This document shows, one piece after another, positions 44,989-53,036 of a DNA stretch of 64,000 nucleotides. A program made the position numbers and the translations under genes. The stretch spans positions 1,240,001 through 1,304,000 of the forward strand of contig CBDEVO010000003.1 in assembly GCA_965243615.1 (NCBI GenBank). The letters run 5' to 3'. The notes beneath the pieces were generated by a model. It searched no databases and had not been told where the DNA came from. It saw only the letters and a list, made by a program, of their open reading frames with translations. Numbering within the stretch: the stretch's first letter is position 1; every line of letters starts with the position of its first letter. Origin of the DNA: JAJEEA01 sp965243615. GTDB lineage: Bacteria; Acidobacteriota; Vicinamibacteria; Vicinamibacterales; UBA8438.

Positions 44989-46964
44989 CACTCCAGGGCC
45001 AGGGCCACGAGTCCGGCGTCGTTGGCGGTGCCGTAGGCAAGGACGACGTACTGCCGGCCGTCCTGCAGGTAGGTCATCGGCGTGCCGGTCGGGGCGACGT
45101 CGAGCTCGGCCGCGTGCAGCGTCTCTCCCGTCGCCTTGTCGAACGCGAGCAGGAACGGGGTCTCCGACAGCGCGGGAGCGAGCGGCCCGTCGGCGGCGCG
45201 GCGGAACGCGAGGTCGGGGCTGTCGCGCCGGCCGCGGAAGCCCAGGAACAGCAGGGTCTTCGTGAGCAGCGGCCCTGTGTATGAGCCGCCGCCGAGCGGC
45301 CCGGGGTCGGGCACCCCCATGTCGATCAGCTCCTGGCGCGGCCCGTCGCCGAGGGGCACCATCCAGGCCCGAGTCCCCGTGTTCAGGTCGAACGCGCTGA
45401 GCCGGACGTAGGGCGGCTTCCACAGGGGGAGGCCGCGTGGCCCGCGCAGGCCGCCGGAACCGGTCCGGCGATAGCGGAAGTCCGACGTGGCGGGGTCCGG
45501 CGGCGCGAGCTGCACGACGCCGGGCTGGGTGCGCGACGGCACGTAGAGCCAGCCCGTCTCCGGGTCGGCGGCCGCGCCGTGCCAGTTGGCGCCGCCGATC
45601 TGGCCGGGCATGAGTATCGTGCCCCGCTTGCCGTCCCCCGCCGCGGTGATGGGCTCGTAGAGCGGTCCCCACGTGAACTCGTCCAGGATCTCGACGGCCT
45701 CGGCCCGCAGCTCGGGCGTGAAGTCGATGAGGTCGTCGATGCTCACCCCCTGCCGGTCGAACGGGGGCGGCTTCGTCGGGTGCGGCTGGGTCGGCGACAG
45801 GCGCTCGCCCGGCACCGTCGACGGCGGCGCCGGCCGCTCCTCGATCGGCCACACCGGCTCGCCGGTGACGCGGTCGAAGACGTAGGTGTAGGCCTGCTTC
45901 GTCACCACCGCGACCGCCCGGATCGGCCGTCCGTCGACCTCGATGTCCACGAGCACCGGGGCCGCCGTCGCGTCGTAGTCCCAGACGCCGTGGTGGACGA
46001 ACTGGAAGTGCCAGACCCGCTCGCCGGTGGCGGCGTCGAGGCACACGATGCTCTCCGCGAAGAGGTTGTCGCCGAGGCGGTGGCCGCCGTAGTAGTCGTT
46101 GGTCGGCGTGCCCAGCGGCAGGTAGACGTAGCCGAGCTCGGGGTCGGCGGTCAGCATGCCCCAGGCGTTCGTCGCCCCCGAGTATTCCCACGAGCCGTCC
46201 TCCCAGGTCTCGTTGCCGAGCTCGCCGGGCTGGGGGATGGTGTGGAACTCCCACAGCTCCTCCCCGGTGCGGACGTCGAAGCCGCGCACGTCGCCGGGGG
46301 CGTCGAGCTGGTAGCGGGGGCCGTCGAAGACGACCGAGCCGATGACGACGACGTCGCCGACGACGATCGGCACCGACATCAACTGGTAGTCTCGCCGCCG
46401 GATGGGCCGGCGCAGCCCCTGCGTGGCGTCGACGGCGCCGTCGGCGCCGAAGTCGGCGACGGGTCGCCCCGTCCTCGCGTCTAGCGCCCACAGGTAGGCA
46501 TCGCCGGTGGGCAGGAAGACGCGCGCGTCGCGCCCGTCCGACCAGTAGGCCACGCCGCGCGCGTTGTAGCCGGTGTTGGCGGGCCGCTCGCCCTCCCAGC
46601 TCCCGGGGTCGAACACCCAGAGGGTCTCGCCCGTCGCGGCGTCGACGGCCGCCGCCTGCGACAGCGACGTCTTGACGTAGAGCACGCCGTCGGCGAGCAC
46701 CGGCGTCGACTTGAAGGCGGCGGGCAGGGCCGGCAGCGTCGTGCGGTGCGCGGTGACGAGGGGGTTGTCGGGTGACTCCCACCGCCAGACCTCGCGGAGC
46801 CGCTCGACGTTGCCGCGGTCGATCTGCCCGAGCGGCGAGTACTTCGTGCTGCCGTGGTCGCCGCCGTAGGCGGGCCACTCTCCGGCGGGCGCGCCCTGCT
46901 GGGCGGCGGCCGAGCCGCCGAGCAGGGCGACGGTCACGACGGCGGCGGCGATGCGCTGCGGCAT
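44988..46964 (-). CDS. PQQ-dependent dehydrogenase, second paralogue
   Basis: 658 residues, signal peptide ending GSAAAQQG. Propeller blade motifs are WPAYGGDHGSTKYSPLGQI, VDAATGETLWVFDPGSW, FQFVHHGVWDYDATAAP and YVFDRVTGEPVWPIEERPAP. It closely follows the protein at 10786-12753 and likewise lacks a heme domain. The next two genes, an ABC ATPase and permease, follow with 1- and 4-base overlaps, so all three form one operon. The link between periplasmic oxidation and an exporter is unusual; the exporter could supply or remove a substrate or metabolite. Confidence 0.88.
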   Translation of the reverse strand: MPQRIAAAVVTVALLGGSAAAQQGAPAGEWPAYGGDHGSTKYSPLGQIDRGNVERLREVWRWESPDNPLVTAHRTTLPALPAAFKSTPVLADGVLYVKTSLSQAAAVDAATGETLWVFDPGSWEGERPANTGYNARGVAYWSDGRDARVFLPTGDAYLWALDARTGRPVADFGADGAVDATQGLRRPIRRRDYQLMSVPIVVGDVVVIGSVVFDGPRYQLDAPGDVRGFDVRTGEELWEFHTIPQPGELGNETWEDGSWEYSGATNAWGMLTADPELGYVYLPLGTPTNDYYGGHRLGDNLFAESIVCLDAATGERVWHFQFVHHGVWDYDATAAPVLVDIEVDGRPIRAVAVVTKQAYTYVFDRVTGEPVWPIEERPAPPSTVPGERLSPTQPHPTKPPPFDRQGVSIDDLIDFTPELRAEAVEILDEFTWGPLYEPITAAGDGKRGTILMPGQIGGANWHGAAADPETGWLYVPSRTQPGVVQLAPPDPATSDFRYRRTGSGGLRGPRGLPLWKPPYVRLSAFDLNTGTRAWMVPLGDGPRQELIDMGVPDPGPLGGGSYTGPLLTKTLLFLGFRGRRDSPDLAFRRAADGPLAPALSETPFLLAFDKATGETLHAAELDVAPTGTPMTYLQDGRQYVVLAYGTANDAGLVALALE

Positions 46965-47125
46965 GGCGTCCGAAGGACATTATCATGCGCGGGAGAAGGG
47001 CCAGCCGGCAAGGCACCCCACGGGCGGAGTGGCCGGGGGCCGGAGGGGGGTCGTCCGGCAGGGTGCGATGTACGCTTCCGTGCCGGCGCGAACCGGTCAC
47101 GAGTGCATCCCAGGGGAGATTCGAC

Positions 47126-48040
47126 GTGACGAAGCAATCCGTGAGCAGGTGCGGGGGCGCGGCCCTGGCGTCGGTGATGCTGGTCTCCGCGCTGCCGTGG
47201 ATGGTGCCCGATGCGGGCGCGCAGGCGCCGGCGCGGCTTCGGCAGGCGGTCCGGGACGTCGAGCGCGAACGCGTGAGGGCCGAGGCGGTGGGGGCCGTGT
47301 CCCGCTACATGGAGACCTGGAACACCCGGGACCCCGCCGTCTGGGCGCGGTCGCTCCACTTTCCCCACGTGCGACCGGGGGTGGGGCGGTTCCGCCTGAC
47401 GCACACGCCGGAGGACTACGCCCGCGGCGTGAGCTTCGACCGGACCGTCGCCACCGGATGGCACCGCAGCCAGTGGGACTCGTTCGACGTGTTCCAGGCA
47501 GGCCCGGGCAAGGCCCACGTCGCCGGGCACTACTCGCGGTTCGACGTCGGCGGCGAGCAGACTCGCAGCACGCTGGTCACCTACGTGGTGACCAGGCAGG
47601 GCGAACGATGGGGTGTCCAGGCGCGGTTCGCGGCCGGCGCCGCGGACGTGCCGGCCGATCGCCGGTCCGAGCTGGGCGCGGCCGCCGTCGCCGCCGTCGA
47701 GCGGTACGTCGCCGCGTTCAACGACCCCGTCGACGCCCCGGGGTGGGCGGCCACCCTCAACTATCCGCACGTACGTGTGGCCGATGGCGCCGTGGACCTG
47801 TGGGACTCGGCCGATGAGTATCTGCAGGGGCCTCAAATCGGGCGGCAGCGCACGTGGAGCCGGACCCGGCTCGACTGGGCGCGACCCGTCCAGATCGGCG
47901 CCGCCGGCGTCAACGTGGCCGTCCGGCTCAGCCGCTTGAACCGGCAGGGCGTGACCCTGTCGAGCCATGAGGCCGTCTACCTGGTCACGAACCGGGACGG
48001 ACACGTCGGCATTCAGGCCCGTTCCAGCTTCGCGCCGTGA
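47126..48040 (+). CDS. Exported protein with two NTF2/SnoaL-like domains
   Basis: 304 residues from a GTG at 47126 (GGGGAG 7 bases upstream). Signal peptide ends at DAGAQ. Two related domains follow: residues about 55-175 (VGAVSRYMETWNTRDPAVWA, LHFPHVR, TYVVTRQGERWGVQARF) and 185-304 (VAAVERYVAAFNDPVDAPGW, LNYPHVR, AVYLVTNRDGHVGIQARS). The helix then F-PHVR then W/H-x-G-x-QAR pattern is shared, so the protein is an internal duplication of an NTF2-like cone fold. These domains bind small ligands or act as enzymes; no catalytic set can be named. Confidence 0.75.
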   Translation: MTKQSVSRCGGAALASVMLVSALPWMVPDAGAQAPARLRQAVRDVERERVRAEAVGAVSRYMETWNTRDPAVWARSLHFPHVRPGVGRFRLTHTPEDYARGVSFDRTVATGWHRSQWDSFDVFQAGPGKAHVAGHYSRFDVGGEQTRSTLVTYVVTRQGERWGVQARFAAGAADVPADRRSELGAAAVAAVERYVAAFNDPVDAPGWAATLNYPHVRVADGAVDLWDSADEYLQGPQIGRQRTWSRTRLDWARPVQIGAAGVNVAVRLSRLNRQGVTLSSHEAVYLVTNRDGHVGIQARSSFAP

Positions 48041-48079
48041 ACGCGAGTGTGCCTCCAGGGGCGGCCGGTTCGGAGCCGC

Positions 48080-49390
48080 TCAGAGGGCGAACGTGAGCAG
48101 GTAGAACACTCCCGTCCCTCCGAGGAGGACGATGCCCACCCACGACAGGACCAGCATCGCCCGGCCCGGCCGGTGCTCGGCCGGCATCTCGGGCGAGCCG
48201 ACCGCGCGCAGGTTCAGGTAGCCGAGGACGGGACTCGTGAGGAACGTGAGGGTGGTGGCGAAGTCGATCATCGTCGTGAGGTTGCCGATGAACAGGGCCA
48301 GGACCACCAGGGTCAGCAGCACCACGGCGGCGAGGCTCCACCAGTAGACGGGGCCGCACGGCGCCGGCCGCGGGGCCGTCGGCCCGGCTCGCAGGACCGC
48401 GAGGGTGCGCTCGATCGAGCGCGGCCCGCCGTCGAGGACCGTCAGCGCCGTCGACAGCATCGTGGTCACCACCGCCGCCAGCACCACCGGCCGCGTCCAC
48501 GCGCCGAGGGTCGCGCTGTACAGCTCGACGAGCTGGGTGGAGAACCGCGGCCCCTCCGGCGCGAACGTCTGCCCGGACCCGAACATCACCGCGGCGCCGA
48601 GGGTCAGGAAGGCGAAGGCGAGCACCCCTGTGCCGACGTACCCCACGAGGAAGTCCTGTCGCGCCGTCGCCACCGAGGCCGCCCGGCCGGTGTCGTCGTT
48701 CTTGGCCAGGGTCCACAGCGAGCTCCAGACCGCGCTGTCGACCCCCGACGGCATCCATCCCGCCAGGGCCAGCAGGAACACGAACGGGACGGCCGAGCCG
48801 ACGAGGCCGCCCGGCCACAGCGCCAGCGTCGAGACGTCGGCGCGCGGCAGGCTGACCGCCGCCGCCAGCAGCGTCGAGAGCGCCAGCAGCAGGACGATGA
48901 CCTTGATGGAGAGGTCGAGGCCCCGGAACCGGCCCCACCAGAGGAGCGCGGCGACCGGCGCCATCACCCCCGCCGCCAGGACCGGCAGCGACCAGTCCAG
49001 TCCGAGGGTGAAGCCCACGAGGTAGGCCGTGAACATCACCACCGCCGGCGGCACGGTGGCCGTCGTCGACACGGTGATGACGAGGTAGAGCCAGAGCGCC
49101 CAGCGGCCGACCCGCCCGTAGCCCTCGACGAGGCTCTCGCCGGTGGCGGCGGCGTAGCGCGGGCCGTACTCGAAGAACGGGTACTTCAGGATGAGGGCGA
49201 TCAGAATGACGCCGGCGAGGCCGAACCCGGCCGACGCCCCCGCCCGGGTCGACTGCACGAGGTGGGAGACCCCGATGGCGGTGGCCGCCCACAGCAGGCC
49301 GGGACCGAAAGAGGCCGGGAACCGCAGGCGGGCCGCGGCGCCCCCCGGCGCCCGGTCCTGGACGGAGATGCCGTGGTGGGCCTGGGTCAT
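48080..49390 (-). CDS. Nramp-related membrane transporter lacking the DPGN motif
   Basis: 436 residues from the ATG at 49390 with GGGAGGAG upstream. About eleven membrane helices, for example LAGVILIALILKYPFFEYG and IKVIVLLLALSTLLAAAVSL. The order of helices and the first-helix segment GPGLLWAATAIGVSHLVQST are Nramp-like, but the metal-binding D-P-G-N is replaced by A-I-G-V-S-H and the M-P-H of helix 6 by MPS (GWMPSGVD). Such Nramp-related proteins are reported to move other cations such as Mg. It therefore should not be called a manganese transporter. The gene stands alone. Confidence 0.78.
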   Translation of the reverse strand: MTQAHHGISVQDRAPGGAAARLRFPASFGPGLLWAATAIGVSHLVQSTRAGASAGFGLAGVILIALILKYPFFEYGPRYAAATGESLVEGYGRVGRWALWLYLVITVSTTATVPPAVVMFTAYLVGFTLGLDWSLPVLAAGVMAPVAALLWWGRFRGLDLSIKVIVLLLALSTLLAAAVSLPRADVSTLALWPGGLVGSAVPFVFLLALAGWMPSGVDSAVWSSLWTLAKNDDTGRAASVATARQDFLVGYVGTGVLAFAFLTLGAAVMFGSGQTFAPEGPRFSTQLVELYSATLGAWTRPVVLAAVVTTMLSTALTVLDGGPRSIERTLAVLRAGPTAPRPAPCGPVYWWSLAAVVLLTLVVLALFIGNLTTMIDFATTLTFLTSPVLGYLNLRAVGSPEMPAEHRPGRAMLVLSWVGIVLLGGTGVFYLLTFAL

Positions 49391-49509
49391 CTTCGCGCTC
49401 CTCCCGTCGCGCCGGCGCCGCCTCGTCCGTTCGGGCCGGCGCGTCATCGGGTGGCCGAACCCCGCTCCGGCGCATCCGCGTCCGACTCGTCAAGGAGCCG
49501 AGGCCGCGA

Positions 49510-50520
49510 TCACAAGGGAGCCAGAACGCCCAGGCTCGCGCGCTCGGCGCTCGCGACCGCGGTCTCCGCGATGGCGATGTCCTGGGCGGCATTCCCGACG
49601 GACTCGAAGAGGCTGTAGTCGTGAGAGCCCCGGCCCGGAGGCGCGTCGCCGTTCACGATCTCGCCGATCTCCGCGTGGGCCGCATCCCTGCCGATCAATC
49701 CCGATTCCGCCGGAACGATGAGGTCGCCGGACTCTGCCCAGGCCGCCTCGCGCTGGTCCACTACCACCCGGGCCTGCCGGACGAGATCGGCGTCGATCTC
49801 CTGCATGTCGGGGCGGTAGGCGCCGACGGCGTTCACGTGCGCGCCGTGCGTGAGGTCGCCCGCCGCGAACACCGGCGTCGTGCTGCTCGTGGCGGTCACC
49901 ACGATGCCGGCGCCGTCGAGGGCGGCGGCGGGGTCCCTGACCGCGTGGATGACCGGCGGTGCATCGTGACCGTCCTCGGGGACGAGGGTGCCGGCGACCG
50001 CCGACAGCCGCGCGGCGAGGCGCTCGGCGCTCTCGTCCGAGCGCGACACGATGCGCACTTCGCGCAGCCGCCGCGTGCGCGCGAGCATCTCGACGTGCGA
50101 TCGACCTTGCGCGCCCGCTCCGAACACGGTCAGGACGTCGGCGTCCGTCCGTGCCAGCAGCTCGGTGGCGAGAGCGCTGGCCGCGGCGGTGCGCATCTGC
50201 GTCAGCGACGTCCCGTCGAGCAGCGCGCGCGCGCGGCCGCTCTCCGCGTCGAGGAGGAGCACCGCGCCCTGGACGGCTGGCGCACCGCGCGACGGATTGT
50301 CCGGGAAAACGGACACGACCTTCGCGCCGAGGGCCGGCCGCGCGCCGAGCACGGCCGGCATGACGAGCATCAGCCCGTGCGCGCTCTCGAGGTGGCTGCG
50401 GACGGGAACGGCGGCCGTGCCCCCCGACAGCTCGCCGAACGCGGCGCGCATGGCGTCCACGGCGGCGCGCGCGGTGATCGCGCGGCGCAGGTCGGCGGCG
50501 GAAAGGACTCGAATCTCCAA
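49510..50520 (-). CDS. Ornithine cyclodeaminase / mu-crystallin family protein
   Basis: About 336 residues from a TTG at 50520; the frame stays open upstream to 50766, but that part is not protein-like and no ATG or GTG fits better. Typical features are VRSH and LGAKVVSVFPDN (substrate-binding Arg and Lys), LLDGTSLTQMRTAAASALAT, the dinucleotide loop FGAGAQGRSHVE and VNAVGAYRPDMQEID. The family includes ornithine cyclodeaminase, alanine dehydrogenase and imine or ketimine reductases using NAD(P). The exact substrate cannot be assigned. Cytosolic. Confidence 0.85.
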   Translation of the reverse strand: MEIRVLSAADLRRAITARAAVDAMRAAFGELSGGTAAVPVRSHLESAHGLMLVMPAVLGARPALGAKVVSVFPDNPSRGAPAVQGAVLLLDAESGRARALLDGTSLTQMRTAAASALATELLARTDADVLTVFGAGAQGRSHVEMLARTRRLREVRIVSRSDESAERLAARLSAVAGTLVPEDGHDAPPVIHAVRDPAAALDGAGIVVTATSSTTPVFAAGDLTHGAHVNAVGAYRPDMQEIDADLVRQARVVVDQREAAWAESGDLIVPAESGLIGRDAAHAEIGEIVNGDAPPGRGSHDYSLFESVGNAAQDIAIAETAVASAERASLGVLAPL

Positions 50521-50823
50521 GGCGTCGGTCTCGGCGGCGCCGGTCGAGGCGGCACGGCGGTCGACTCCGGTCGTTCCGCCGTAGCGGCAGCGCCACAGTG
50601 TAGCGCAGCCCGGCGGGCGAACGGGAGCGGCGCCCGCGGACGGGAGCAGGCGCGCCTGGTGCCGGTCCGTTCGGGGGCGTGAGCGCCCTTCACGGGGGAG
50701 CGCCGACGTCGAATGGCGCGCGGCCGCCGCCCCTGGAGGGACCGCACGGCGGGGGGTGGACGACAACCGCCATCTGGTCCATCATGGACGCATTCCGGGA
50801 TGGAAGCGCAGGAGGGACAGAAG
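50521..50823. other. Divergent intergenic region
   Basis: It separates the leftward cyclodeaminase-like gene and a rightward secreted-protein gene, so both promoters should lie here. I see no consensus promoter or conserved structure. Confidence 0.4.
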
Positions 50824-51864
50824 ATGAGTCATCGCTACACGGCGGCGGCGTTCGCAGTGCTCGCGGGCGTGGCGCTGATGCCGGTTCTCGCGGCGGCCCA
50901 GCCGGCGGACGAGACCGGCGCTCGGACGCCGTGGGGTCATCCCGACATCCAGGGCATCTGGGACTATCGCACCCTCACGCCCCTCGAGCGGCCCGAGGAG
51001 CTGGGGGACAAGGCGTTCCTGACCGAGGAGGAGGCGGCCAGCCTGGAGCGGGAGACCCTCGCCCGGAACGAGCTCCTGCTGAACCGCGCCGCCCAGACGA
51101 CCTCGGCCAGCAACCAGGTCGACCGGCGGGAGGACGGGACGCCCGGCTTCTACAACAACTTCTGGCTCGACCGGGGCACCACCGCGATCGCGACGCGGCG
51201 AACGTCGCTCGTCGTGGATCCCCCCAACGGCCGCCTGCCGGCCCTGACCGAGCCGGCGCGTCAGCGGGCGGAGTCGGCCGAGGCCGAGCGCATCGCCGCG
51301 GTGCGCCGGGGACGGCTGCCCGCGGCCAGCTACACCGACCTCGACGCGGGAGACCGGTGCATCCAGCACGCCAAGGCCGGCCCGCCCATCAGCACCGGCG
51401 GCTACAACAACAACATCCAGATCTTCCAGACTCCCGACCACGTCGTGATCCTGGCCGAGCAGAACCACGACGCGCGCATCGTGCCGCTCGACGGGCGCCC
51501 CCACGTGTCGCCCCGGGTGGCCCAGTGGATGGGCGACTCGCGCGGCTACTGGGAGGGCGCGACGCTGGTCGTCGAGACCGTCCACTTCAACGGCAAGCAC
51601 GACCAGATCGGGCGTCCGCTCCTGAGCTCGGGCGAGAACCTGTCGCTCGTCGAGCGGTTCACGCTGATGGACCCCGAGAACCTGATGTACGAGTACACGG
51701 TCACCGATCCCACCATCTGGACGAGCGCCTGGACCGCCCAGCACCCGATGAAGCGGAACCCCGACCTGCTGTACGAGTTCGCCTGCCACGAGGGCAACTA
51801 CGGCATGGAGGGCATCATGGCCGGCTCGCGCGCGCAGGAGGCGGCGGCCGAGGAAGGGCGCTAG
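50824..51864 (+). CDS. Conserved secreted protein of unknown function
   Basis: 346 residues from the ATG at 50824 (AGGAGGGA upstream). Signal peptide ends at LAAAQP. The mature part opens with TPWGHPDIQGIWDYRTLTPL, a motif I associate with exported proteins abundant in Acidobacteria and marine metagenome bacteria. Further stretches are GYNNNIQIFQTPDHVVILAE, WMGDSRGYWEGATLVVETVH and FACHEGNYGMEGIMAGSR at the end. Probable beta-rich periplasmic protein; no catalytic motif can be named. Confidence 0.75.
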   Translation: MSHRYTAAAFAVLAGVALMPVLAAAQPADETGARTPWGHPDIQGIWDYRTLTPLERPEELGDKAFLTEEEAASLERETLARNELLLNRAAQTTSASNQVDRREDGTPGFYNNFWLDRGTTAIATRRTSLVVDPPNGRLPALTEPARQRAESAEAERIAAVRRGRLPAASYTDLDAGDRCIQHAKAGPPISTGGYNNNIQIFQTPDHVVILAEQNHDARIVPLDGRPHVSPRVAQWMGDSRGYWEGATLVVETVHFNGKHDQIGRPLLSSGENLSLVERFTLMDPENLMYEYTVTDPTIWTSAWTAQHPMKRNPDLLYEFACHEGNYGMEGIMAGSRAQEAAAEEGR

Positions 51865-51997
51865 GCGGACCCGACGCGGCGACGTCGACGCGCGCAGGGC
51901 GGAGGTCGGATTGATGCCGCTCGTGGAGTATCGCGAGATGCTGAAGCGTCTCTACTTTCCCGAGCGGTGAACGGTTGGTGCGGAATCCGCAACGCGC

Positions 51998-52369
51998 CTA
52001 CCGAATCTGTCTGACGCGCTGGAATGATCCCCACGACGTGTCGGCGGTGAGCACGGGTACGTCGAGCCGCTCCCCGAGAGCGAGGCAGAAACGGTCGGCC
52101 AGCGAAAGGCCCTCGCCGCGCCTCCAGCGGCGGGCCGCCCACTCGGCGTCTTCGACCGCGACAGGTTCGACTCGGTTGCCGTAGCTGCCGAGCAACGCCC
52201 GCGCCAGGCTCCAGTCACGTCCCGTTGCATGTACCTTCTGGGCGACTTCGGACCAGTTGGCGGCTCCGCAGACCGCACCGTCGGCCAGTGCGTCCGCCAC
52301 GACGTCGGCGCCGTCTGCGACCTGCAGGAACGCCAGCACCGCCGAGGCGTCCAGGACGGTCGAGGTCAT
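51998..52369 (-). CDS. vapC: PIN-domain toxin VapC
   Basis: 123 residues. The four acidic residues of the PIN nuclease site are present: Asp7 (VLDASAV), Glu41 (NWSEVAQK), Asp in SLADRFCLAL and Asp in VLTADTSW. VapC toxins cut tRNA or rRNA when free of antitoxin. The start overlaps the stop of the AbrB-type antitoxin gene by 4 bases. Confidence 0.92.
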   Translation of the reverse strand: MTSTVLDASAVLAFLQVADGADVVADALADGAVCGAANWSEVAQKVHATGRDWSLARALLGSYGNRVEPVAVEDAEWAARRWRRGEGLSLADRFCLALGERLDVPVLTADTSWGSFQRVRQIR

Positions 52370-52593
52370 CCGCCGTCCTCTCGCGCCGCGGATCTCCGGC
52401 GCTCGGCCAGGAGCTCTCCGACGAGGTCCAGACCCGCGAGGTCATCCGCAACCCGCGCGCGAAGCTGCTCGCGGGTCATGAAGACCAGACCTTCCGGCGT
52501 CGTCAGCAGCACCAGCGTCGTGCCTTCACGCAGTCCCTCACGCTTGCGGACATCTGCGGGCACGACGAGCCGGCCGCGCTCTCCCATTACCAC
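52366..52593 (-). CDS. vapB: AbrB/MazE-type antitoxin (VapB)
   Basis: 75 residues; starts are a GTG at 52593 or an ATG two codons in. MGERGRLVVPADVRKREGLR is the swapped-hairpin AbrB fold that binds the operon's own promoter; the C-terminal arm (LVGELLAERRRSAAREDGG) should embrace VapC. Translationally coupled to the toxin. Confidence 0.9.
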   Translation of the reverse strand: MVMGERGRLVVPADVRKREGLREGTTLVLLTTPEGLVFMTREQLRARVADDLAGLDLVGELLAERRRSAAREDGG

Positions 52594-52658
52594 GACGTGT
52601 GTCCCAGACCCGCGTGCTCATCCGCGGGCGGCTACGTCGGGAGAGCGTGAAATGGGAG

Positions 52659-52916
52659 TCATTTGCGACGGGACGCCATCTTCATGAACCATCGCTGCTG
52701 CTCGACCAAGCCGGACGTCGGTCGAGGCGCACGTGGCGGGACCGTGTAGTCTTCCTCGCTGCACAGGAGGGCGAGCGCCTGCTCTGGATCGAGCCGACGC
52801 AGCTCCTCGCGCCGCACCCGTTCCAGCCGCGGCCCGGCCTGCTGCCACGTCTTCACCCAGCGCCGCGCGAGGGCGACGTGATGAGGGTCCCGATCTGCTG
52901 GTCGTTTCACTGCCAC
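52659..52916 (-). CDS. Small hypothetical protein upstream of VapBC
   Basis: 85 residues from a GTG. Sequence such as ARRWVKTWQQAGPRLERVRR and EELRRLDPEQALALLCSEED is protein-like and helical, and the same type of small ORF is often seen near toxin-antitoxin loci or nucleases. No family name can be given. It lies 65 bases upstream of vapB on the same strand. Confidence 0.5.
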   Translation of the reverse strand: MAVKRPADRDPHHVALARRWVKTWQQAGPRLERVRREELRRLDPEQALALLCSEEDYTVPPRAPRPTSGLVEQQRWFMKMASRRK

Positions 52917-53036
52917 CCGCCCAGTATAGGGTCTGGGTTCCGGATTGGTGATTCGTCTGGACCCCGGGGCAGGATTACACGCCCCGTACGGACAAGCTCA
53001 TGATCGCACCCACGGTCGCACGCCCGGTCCAGCCGG

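Noticed and set aside
51914..51970. 18-codon frame MPLVEYREMLKRLYFPER upstream of vapC
   Set aside because: Too short and isolated; may be a gene remnant, but nothing supports expression.
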